Source of the DNA: Desulfovibrionaceae bacterium
GTDB lineage: Bacteria; Desulfobacterota; Desulfovibrionia; Desulfovibrionales; Desulfovibrionaceae
Length of the DNA: 11,860 nt
NCBI GenBank assembly: GCA_017613475.1
Contig: JAGADT010000142.1
Location: 1-11,860 of the forward strand
Reading direction: 5' to 3'
The translations under genes were made by a program, and so were the position numbers. This document shows, one piece after another, positions 7,683 to 11,860 of this stretch (its first letter is position 1; each line of letters starts with the position of its first letter). Below the pieces are notes generated by a model, which saw only the letters and a program-made list of their open reading frames with translations, made no database searches and was not told the origin of the DNA.

Positions 7683-7730
7683 GTTCCCTGCGTTTCAATG
7701 CGTTTAAGGAGCGCCTATGGAGCAGGGAAC
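7683..7730. repeat. 9-bp inverted repeat upstream of rodA
   Basis: GTTCCCTGC (7683-7691) and GCAGGGAAC (7722-7730) are perfect inverted copies separated by 30 nt. The loop contains the second TGCGTTT copy and, on the plus strand, an AAGGAG ribosome binding site with its ATG. It could be an RNA hairpin in the rodA leader, one that hides the micro-ORF start, or a protein-binding site. Position and symmetry are seen; function is not shown. Confidence 0.4.
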
Positions 7731-7767
7731 CAGTGGGGCACATATCGGAAACAACGGGCTGTCCTGA
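7717..7767 (+). CDS. Possible 16-residue micro-ORF (leader peptide candidate)
   Basis: ATG at 7717 is preceded by an ideal AAGGAG (7706-7711) with 5-nt spacing and reads 16 codons (MEQGTSGAHIGNNGLS) to TGA at 7765-7767. A second small frame opens with GTG one nucleotide later (7769), an arrangement typical of translational coupling. The peptide has no recognisable features. No clear plus-strand promoter is seen upstream, so this rests only on the ribosome binding site and the junction. Confidence 0.25.
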   Translation: MEQGTSGAHIGNNGLS

Positions 7768-7768
7768 T

Positions 7769-7891
7769 GTGCGTATCATGGGCGTGTCTTCCTTCCTGAA
7801 AAAGCTTGGCGGCGCAGCTTTACGAGACAGCGCCGTATTGCGGCAGATGAACGAGGGTTTTTATCGGCTAAAAAAGCTGTTTCGTCCATAG
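7769..7891 (+). CDS. Possible 40-residue small basic protein
   Basis: A frame opens with GTG at 7769 (or ATG at 7778) and ends with TAG at 7889-7891. It encodes up to 40 residues, including GVSSFLKKLGGAALRDSAVL and ending YRLKKLFRP. The peptide is short, basic and could form an amphipathic helix. It lacks its own ribosome binding site; translation would depend on coupling to the micro-ORF ending at 7767. The same frame is open further upstream into the rodA start region, but that part overlaps rodA and looks like a chance opening. I do not recognise it. It could equally be non-coding. Confidence 0.25.
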   Translation: MRIMGVSSFLKKLGGAALRDSAVLRQMNEGFYRLKKLFRP

Positions 7892-7930
7892 GCAGATGAG
7901 CCGCCTTGAACGGAAAGGATGGAAACAGCT
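7870..7930 (-). terminator. Terminator after the M50 protease gene (long-loop stem)
   Basis: On the minus strand AGCTGTTTC (7922-7930) is a perfect 9-bp inverted match to GAAACAGCT (7875-7883), and a run of six T (7870-7875, sharing its first base with the stem) follows. The loop is long (38 nt). It starts 14 nt after the stop codon of the protease gene, which supports a role in ending that transcript and separating it from rodA. Confidence 0.6.
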
Positions 7931-7943
7931 CCGCGCTGCGGAT

Positions 7944-8612
7944 TTATAAGGCAAACAGGTTCAGCAGGAAATGGATCGTCAGGCGTATCGGAGCGGCAAT
8001 GACAGCGCTTACAGGACCCAGCAGGAGAAGAAGGATCAGGAGCGTGCCATAGTGCTCCAGCTGCAGGTAGCGCAGCCCCATGTGTCCTGGCAGGATGGTC
8101 CAGAGGATTTTGCTTCCGTCCAGCGGGGGAATGGGGATGAGGTTGAACCAGGCAAGCGCGCAGTTAACGGTAATAGACGTGTACAGCGAGAGCATGCCGA
8201 ATTGCCATGTGGAGCTGGTGTGCCAGGCTTGTGCCGGCATGAGCAAAAGATACCCCTTGAGTACGCAGGCGGAGAGGAGGGCCAGCAGCAGGTTGGAAAC
8301 AGGGCCGGCAGCGGCAACAAGCGCGAAGTCCCACTTGAGGCGGTGGAAGCGCCGGGGATTGATGGGAACAGGCTTTGCCCAGCCGAATACAAAAGGGCCT
8401 GACAGGCTGGTAAGGATAAAAAAGATCATGCCCATGGGATCAATGTGCGGCAGGGGATTCAGCGTCAGTCGTCCTAGGGATGACGCGGTATCGTCGCCGC
8501 AGCGTTTTGCCATCCATCCATGCGCGTATTCATGAATGACGAGTCCCAGCATGAGCGGCACAAAAGAAATGGCAATTTTTTTGATCAGCAGGGCAATGTT
8601 GAGGTCTGGCAT
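7944..8612 (-). CDS. Site-2 protease family (M50) membrane metalloprotease
   Basis: This 222-residue polytopic membrane protein has the zinc-binding HExxH motif (HEYAH, residues 27-31) in the first hydrophobic segment, AAGPVSNLLLALL near 101-113, and the third-ligand motif NLIPIPPLDG with D155. This is the short rhomboid-sized M50 type without a PDZ domain, common in many bacteria and of unclear substrate; it is not RseP. The family-like start MPDLNIALLIKKIA points to ATG 8612, but no ribosome binding site precedes it. Starts at ATG 8627 or GTG 8654 are possible and would add 5 or 14 residues. It stands alone: its downstream terminator is at 7870-7930 and the rimP operon diverges from it. Confidence 0.88.
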   Translation of the reverse strand: MPDLNIALLIKKIAISFVPLMLGLVIHEYAHGWMAKRCGDDTASSLGRLTLNPLPHIDPMGMIFFILTSLSGPFVFGWAKPVPINPRRFHRLKWDFALVAAAGPVSNLLLALLSACVLKGYLLLMPAQAWHTSSTWQFGMLSLYTSITVNCALAWFNLIPIPPLDGSKILWTILPGHMGLRYLQLEHYGTLLILLLLLGPVSAVIAAPIRLTIHFLLNLFAL

Positions 8613-8679
8613 AGGCGTTGGGAACATTGGATGAAAGTTTCTGGATTTCGCCACGGAGAATGCGGATATCGGCGCATAG

Positions 8680-8709
8680 ATTTTTCGCAGACAACGCGCA
8701 GGCTGTCAA
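8680..8709 (-). promoter_or_regulatory. Candidate promoter for the M50 protease gene
   Basis: On the minus strand a consensus TTGACA (8704-8709) is followed after 18 nt by AAAAAT (8680-8685, four of six bases matching TATAAT). It would give a leader of about 60 nt. The -10 box is weak. It stands back to back with the plus-strand promoter candidate at 8733-8761. Confidence 0.35.
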
Positions 8710-8732
8710 TGGAAAGAGAGCCTGAATCAAGC

Positions 8733-8761
8733 TTGACGGAAAGGGGCAGAGCGTGTAACTT
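8733..8761 (+). promoter_or_regulatory. Candidate promoter for the rimP-nusA-ylxR-infB operon
   Basis: TTGACG (8733-8738) is separated by 17 nt from TAACTT (8756-8761). Transcription would start near 8768, giving a leader of about 120 nt before rimP that includes the terminator at 8838-8864. The -35 box is one base from consensus; the -10 box is fair. Confidence 0.5.
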
Positions 8762-8837
8762 TATCCCGACGTGTGAAGCCTGCCACGCTGGCGCGGGGCG
8801 GTTTCTCATTCCTGTTTGACCTTTGAGGTCCTATCGG

Positions 8838-8864
8838 GGGTGGCCGTTAAGGCCCCCTTTTTTT
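8838..8864 (+). terminator. Intrinsic terminator/attenuator in the rimP leader
   Basis: GGG (8838-8840) and GGCC (8842-8845), with one bulged T, pair with GGCCCCC (8851-8857) around the loop GTTAA, followed directly by seven T (8858-8864). It lies 25 nt before the rimP ATG and faces rightward, and no gene upstream on the plus strand needs it. It may therefore act as an attenuator of the operon. Smaller hairpins precede it: GCCA/TGGC (8782-8792) and GACCT/AGGTC (8818-8830). Confidence 0.75.
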
Positions 8865-8889
8865 ATGTTGAGTGTTGACGGTGAATGCC

Positions 8890-9510
8890 ATGAATACCGA
8901 TAGAATCGCCTTCATTACGCAGCTTGCAGAGCCGCTGGCCGCGTCTTTGGGGCTTGTCCTGTGGGGCGTGGAATGCGTTGGGGCAAAGCGCACTGTCCTG
9001 CGGGTTTTTGTTGAAAAAGCCGCGGGGAGCGCGGCCGCAGGGGAAGGCGATGCGTCTGTCAGGGAGTCCGGGGTTTCCGTGGAGGAATGCGCGGAGCTTT
9101 CCAGGCTTCTTGGCGCGAGCCTGGATGTTGAGGATCCCTTTGCTGCGGCGTGGACGCTGGAGATTTCTTCTCCGGGTTTTGAGCGGACATTTTTTCAGCT
9201 TGCCCAGCTTCGGGGCTACGAAGGGAAAACGCTGGACGTTGTTTTGTCCAGTGAGCATCCTTCATGGCCGGTGACTGAGGGCATCCCCGGGCGGAAGCAT
9301 TTCCGCGGCGAGCTGCGCCGCGTGGATGAGGGGGCGTTTGTTCTTGGCGTTGCCGCAGATACGCGTGCGCAGGGTGACCCTGAAGAGGTGCTTATCCCCT
9401 GGGAGCTCGTGCGCCGCGTCCGGCTTGTTTATGAATTTTCGGAACCCGGGCTGCCTGGCAAAGGCGGAGGCTCTGCCCGCAAGGCTCTTAAAAGCGGAGG
9501 CAATGTATGA
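8890..9510 (+). CDS. rimP: Ribosome maturation factor RimP
   Basis: This 206-residue protein helps mature the 30S ribosomal subunit. It is recognised by the N-terminal RimP pattern (LAEPLAASLGLVLWGVECVG, about 12-31; VLRVFVEK), then VEECAELSRLLGASLDVEDP (about 64-83), the hallmark LEISSPGFERTFF (about 90-102), and a C-terminal SH3-like part ending with EVLIPWELVRRVRLV. It is longer than the roughly 150 residues common in the family, because of an Ala/Gly-rich insertion at about 44-62 and extra length near the C terminus. ATG 8890 is chosen because GGTGA (8880-8884) stands 5 nt upstream; an in-frame GTG at 8872 would add six residues and lacks such a site. The stop overlaps the nusA start (ATGA). 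Confidence 0.93.
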   Translation: MNTDRIAFITQLAEPLAASLGLVLWGVECVGAKRTVLRVFVEKAAGSAAAGEGDASVRESGVSVEECAELSRLLGASLDVEDPFAAAWTLEISSPGFERTFFQLAQLRGYEGKTLDVVLSSEHPSWPVTEGIPGRKHFRGELRRVDEGAFVLGVAADTRAQGDPEEVLIPWELVRRVRLVYEFSEPGLPGKGGGSARKALKSGGNV

Positions 9511-10844
9511 ATCTGGAGCTGAAAAAGGCCATTGATCAAATCAGCAAGGACAAGGGTCTTGACCGTGACATGCTTATTGCTACGCTGGAAGAAGCCGTGC
9601 GGACATCTGTTCAGCGCAAGTATGGTGACAATCTGGATGTTGAGGTCCGCTATAATGATGAAACGGGCGACCTTGAGGTGTACCAGTTCAAGATAGTTGT
9701 TGCCGAGGTGGAAGATCCCATTCGTGAAATTAGCCTTGAGGATGCCCGCAGCCATGACCCTGCCGTGCAGTGCGATGATGAAATAGGCCTGCGCCTGAAA
9801 GTTGAGGACCTTGGGCGTATCGCTGCTCAGTCTGCCAAGCAGGTGATCATCCAGCGGATGCGCGATGCTGAGCAGGAGATGATCTACGAAGAATATAAGG
9901 ACCGTGTGGGAGAAATCGTCAGCGGCACCATCCACCGCAGGGATAAGGGCGGCTGGGTGGTTAACATCGGCCGCGTTGAAGCCCTTTTGCCGAAGGAGGA
10001 GCAGATCCCCCGCGAGCATTACAAGCGCGGTGATTCTCTCCAGGCATTGATTATTAATGTGCACGATCCCCACCAGAAGGACAGGAAGGAAATCCGCGGT
10101 CCGCAGATTGTGATTTCCCGCGCCCACCGCGACTATATGGCGGCCCTTTTCCGCAGGGAAGTGCCTGAAGTGGATGAAGGCATCGTGCAGATCATGGGGG
10201 TCGCCCGGGACCCTGGCAGCAGGGCCAAGGTCGCCGTCCTTTCGCGGGAGCGGGATGTGGATCCCGTGGGGTCCTGCGTTGGCGTGCGCGGCTCGCGCAT
10301 CCAGAACATTGTCCAGGAGCTGCACGGCGAACGGATTGACATCGTGGTGTGGAACCAGGATGTGGCTGTGTATGCCAGGAATGCCCTGGCGCCCGCGGTG
10401 ATTTCCCGGATCAATGTTATCGAGGCTGAGAACCTGATTGAAGTCACTGTGCCTGACGATCAGCTGACCAGCGCCATCGGGCGCAAGGGGCAGAACGTTA
10501 AGCTGGCGGCAAAGCTTCTGGGCTGGAAGATCGATATTTTCACAGAGAGCCGGTATAATGAGGTCAATGCCGTTGGGCAGGGGCTTGAACAGGTTGCGAA
10601 TGTGGCTGAACTTTCTGTAGACACGCTGCTTTCGGCTGGCTTCAATACGCTTGCCAGGCTGCGCGAGTCCAGCGATGAGGAGCTGATGCAGGGATTGGGA
10701 ATTTCAGAATCCCGGCTGGCTGACCTGCGGACGGCTGTCAATTTCCTGATGCATTCTGACTCTGCACAGGAAGCAGGGGAAGCCGTTCCCGCTGGCGATG
10801 AGCCTGCGGAGGAAGTCCGGCAGGCTGAGGGGAAGAACGACTGA
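9507..10844 (+). CDS. nusA: Transcription termination/antitermination factor NusA
   Basis: This 445-residue protein binds RNA polymerase and nascent RNA and influences pausing, termination and antitermination. Domains in order: the RNA polymerase-binding N-terminal domain (about 1-125), an S1 domain (about 135-200), KH1 with GVRG (259-262) and KH2 with GRKG (325-328). One C-terminal helix-hairpin-helix repeat (about 355-415, LLSAGFNTLARLRESSDEELMQGLGI region) is followed by an acidic tail. E. coli NusA (495 residues) has two such repeats; this one has a single copy. ATG 9507 overlaps the rimP stop by ATGA and has GGAGG at 9496-9500. Confidence 0.97.
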   Translation: MNLELKKAIDQISKDKGLDRDMLIATLEEAVRTSVQRKYGDNLDVEVRYNDETGDLEVYQFKIVVAEVEDPIREISLEDARSHDPAVQCDDEIGLRLKVEDLGRIAAQSAKQVIIQRMRDAEQEMIYEEYKDRVGEIVSGTIHRRDKGGWVVNIGRVEALLPKEEQIPREHYKRGDSLQALIINVHDPHQKDRKEIRGPQIVISRAHRDYMAALFRREVPEVDEGIVQIMGVARDPGSRAKVAVLSRERDVDPVGSCVGVRGSRIQNIVQELHGERIDIVVWNQDVAVYARNALAPAVISRINVIEAENLIEVTVPDDQLTSAIGRKGQNVKLAAKLLGWKIDIFTESRYNEVNAVGQGLEQVANVAELSVDTLLSAGFNTLARLRESSDEELMQGLGISESRLADLRTAVNFLMHSDSAQEAGEAVPAGDEPAEEVRQAEGKND

Positions 10845-10846
10845 GC

Positions 10847-11092
10847 ATGAATCGGGGACACGTGCCTACGAGAATGTGTGTTATTTGCCGGCGCCGTGCG
10901 CCGCGTCATGAGCTGACACGCTATGTGCTGCAGGCTGATGCCGCGGAGGATAAAGTCCGTGCGGTTTTGTTTAAGGATGAGCGCCAGATATGCCCGGGAC
11001 GAGGATTGTATGTATGCGCGGATGAGGCCTGCGTGGAGAAATTCCTGCAGTTTCGTGCTGGCGGGCGGAAGAGAAAGGGAGTGAGCGCATGA
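10847..11092 (+). CDS. ylxR: YlxR family RNA-binding protein (DUF448; RnpM-like)
   Basis: This 81-residue protein of the YlxR/DUF448 family lies in its usual place between nusA and infB. It has the family pattern PTRMCVICRRRAPRHELTRYV at the N terminus and GRGLYVCADEACVEKF (about 51-66), with a basic C terminus (GGRKRKG). The family is RNA-binding, and a role as an RNase P modulator has been reported in Gram-positive bacteria; I do not extend that here. It carries C11xxC14 and C57xxxxC62, which might bind zinc. ATG 10847 is 2 nt after the nusA stop, with GAGGGGA upstream at a rather long spacing. The stop overlaps the infB start. Confidence 0.93.
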   Translation: MNRGHVPTRMCVICRRRAPRHELTRYVLQADAAEDKVRAVLFKDERQICPGRGLYVCADEACVEKFLQFRAGGRKRKGVSA

Positions 11093-11860
11093 GTGACGAC
11101 AGCATAAAAGTCAAGGAATTGGCAGCGGCATTGAAAGTTCAGACCCGTGAGGTGTTTAAGGCTTTGCGGGCTCTGAACATACCGGCTGCCAGCGGGTCTA
11201 GTCCAATTCTTCAGGAAGATGTTCCCCGCATTCGGGAATATTTTGACAAGGCAAAGTCCGAGTCGGGCGATGACCGGCGGGAAATCCAGCCAGGCGTTAT
11301 CGTGCGGCGCAAGCGTCAGTCGGAGCGCCATGCTCCGTCTAAAGCGCCTGAACCAGTGGAGAATGCCCAGGAAGCGGAGGCTGAAAAGGAGTCACCCAGC
11401 CAGGGTGCTGAGCCCCGCAGCGAGGAAGCCGCGCCGTCTCCCCGTCCGCGTTCTGCCAAAAAGCGCTCTCCCAAGCAGACGCTCGTTGTTCCGGCCGCTA
11501 AGGTGATAAGCCGTCCTGATGATCCCAAGGCAGAGCCAAAGCCCGCACAGCCGACAGAACAGCCTAAGCCTGAGGAAGAGGCTCCCAAGCCTGCCGAAAA
11601 CAGCGTTGCCAGTGTGGAGCCGCAGCTTTCCGGGAGCCCCGCAGAAGCAATTAAGCCGCCAGTGCAGGAAGAAAAGCCCGCTGCTGAAGAGAAAATGGCG
11701 GTTGAAACAGCGCAGCCTGCTGAAGAAAAGCCCGCGCGCAAAGAACCGCCGGCAGAGGCAGAGTCCCGCCGCTCCCGTCCTGCCGCTTCAGCCAGCCCTG
11801 AAGGCTCTTCGGCGCCGTCGCTGCTGCCTCCTGTTCCCGAGCGGGAAAATACCGGTGCAG
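11089..11860 (+). CDS. infB: Translation initiation factor IF-2, N-terminal part (runs off right edge)
   Basis: The frame opens with ATG 11089 (ATGA overlap with the ylxR stop) and stays open to the window edge, about 257 residues. The first 55 or so residues form the IF2_N helical domain (KVKELAAALKVQTREVFKAL, then ILQEDVPRIREYF). They are followed by a long low-complexity linker rich in Pro, Ala, Glu and Lys with repeated EEKPA-type units, as is usual for bacterial IF2. The GTPase and C-terminal domains that deliver initiator tRNA to the 30S subunit lie beyond the window. Identity rests on the IF2_N domain and on the nusA-ylxR-infB order. Confidence 0.94.
   Translation, partial: MSDDSIKVKELAAALKVQTREVFKALRALNIPAASGSSPILQEDVPRIREYFDKAKSESGDDRREIQPGVIVRRKRQSERHAPSKAPEPVENAQEAEAEKESPSQGAEPRSEEAAPSPRPRSAKKRSPKQTLVVPAAKVISRPDDPKAEPKPAQPTEQPKPEEEAPKPAENSVASVEPQLSGSPAEAIKPPVQEEKPAAEEKMAVETAQPAEEKPARKEPPAEAESRRSRPAASASPEGSSAPSLLPPVPERENTGA

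Larger units (their letters stand above)
7631..7943. other. 313-bp gap between rodA and the M50 protease gene
   Basis: This stretch has no confidently recognised gene. It holds, from left to right: the rodA upstream region with a 9-bp inverted repeat (7683-7691 / 7722-7730) and a direct repeat TGCGTTT (7689-7695 and 7699-7705, start-to-start 10 bp); two possible micro-ORFs on the plus strand (7717-7767 and 7769-7891); and a minus-strand terminator for the protease gene (7870-7930). I looked for a minus-strand promoter for rodA and found no convincing -35/-10 pair. Confidence 0.6.

Noticed and set aside
8585..8809. Minus-strand frame of 74 codons upstream of and overlapping the M50 gene
   Set aside because: It overlaps the start of the protease gene in another frame, has no ribosome binding site, and ends inside that gene.
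8520..8819. Plus-strand frame of 99 codons with a CxxC-like end (CEACHAGAG)
   Set aside because: Its first part is antisense to the M50 protease gene, it spans the promoter region and has no ribosome binding site. The CxxCH could suggest a heme site, but there is no signal peptide or other support.
8762..8864. tRNA, 4.5S RNA or 6S RNA in the rimP leader (a tRNA precedes rimP in E. coli)
   Set aside because: No cloverleaf, no T-loop or anticodon arm pattern, and no signal recognition particle RNA core motif can be read here.
8865..8903. 12-codon frame just after the rimP leader terminator, overlapping the rimP start
   Set aside because: The ATG follows the T-tract without a ribosome binding site; a chance opening is the simplest view.
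9429..10325. Minus-strand open frame (298 codons) antisense to rimP and nusA
   Set aside because: Long but entirely opposite two conserved genes; the protein is His/Leu-rich in the way expected of a reverse-frame shadow.
11640..11760. Repeated GAAGAAAAGCCCGC units near the right edge
   Set aside because: They encode the EEKPA-type low-complexity linker of IF2, a normal feature of this protein rather than a mobile or regulatory repeat.

Overview
The window (11,860 bp, GC-rich by eye) is core chromosome of a Gram-negative bacterium. It most resembles the Desulfovibrio/Bilophila group of sulfate- and sulfite-reducing Desulfobacterota. The clues are a split ATP synthase locus (paired b'/b stalk genes, then delta-alpha-gamma-beta-epsilon, with no a or c genes beside them), rodA directly upstream of it, and the rimP-nusA-ylxR-infB block. 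The lineage call is inferred from gene order and protein style, not from a database search. I see no transposase, integrase, phage gene, CRISPR array, tRNA or rRNA.

Layout. Positions 1-220 hold the 5' end of an unknown gene on the minus strand that runs off the left edge. A strong intrinsic terminator (281-319) separates it from the ATP synthase operon. That operon is transcribed leftward from about 6450: atpX (b'), atpF (b), atpH (delta), atpA (alpha), atpG (gamma), atpD (beta), atpC (epsilon). It supplies the whole F1 head and the peripheral stalk; the membrane a and c subunits must be encoded elsewhere. A consensus -35 box and two overlapping promoter candidates lie just upstream of atpX. 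Next, also on the minus strand, is rodA (peptidoglycan polymerase of cell elongation). A 313-bp stretch follows with a terminator, an inverted repeat and two possible micro-ORFs, then a minus-strand M50 (site-2 protease family) membrane metalloprotease.

From about 8730 rightward everything is on the plus strand: a promoter-like site, a leader with an intrinsic terminator in front of rimP, then rimP, nusA, ylxR and the N-terminal part of infB, which runs off the right edge. rimP/nusA and ylxR/infB overlap by ATGA and ylxR starts 2 nt after nusA, so this is a tightly coupled translation/transcription operon: 30S maturation, transcription elongation/termination, a small RNA-binding protein and initiation factor IF2.

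The genes are ordinary housekeeping genes; I did not find a convincing new multi-gene system. The places worth a second look are small and regulatory: the terminator-bearing leader before rimP, the 7631-7943 gap with coupled micro-ORFs, the 118-nt structured gap between the two stalk genes, the non-ATG starts confined to the stalk genes, and the charged tail of the b' subunit.
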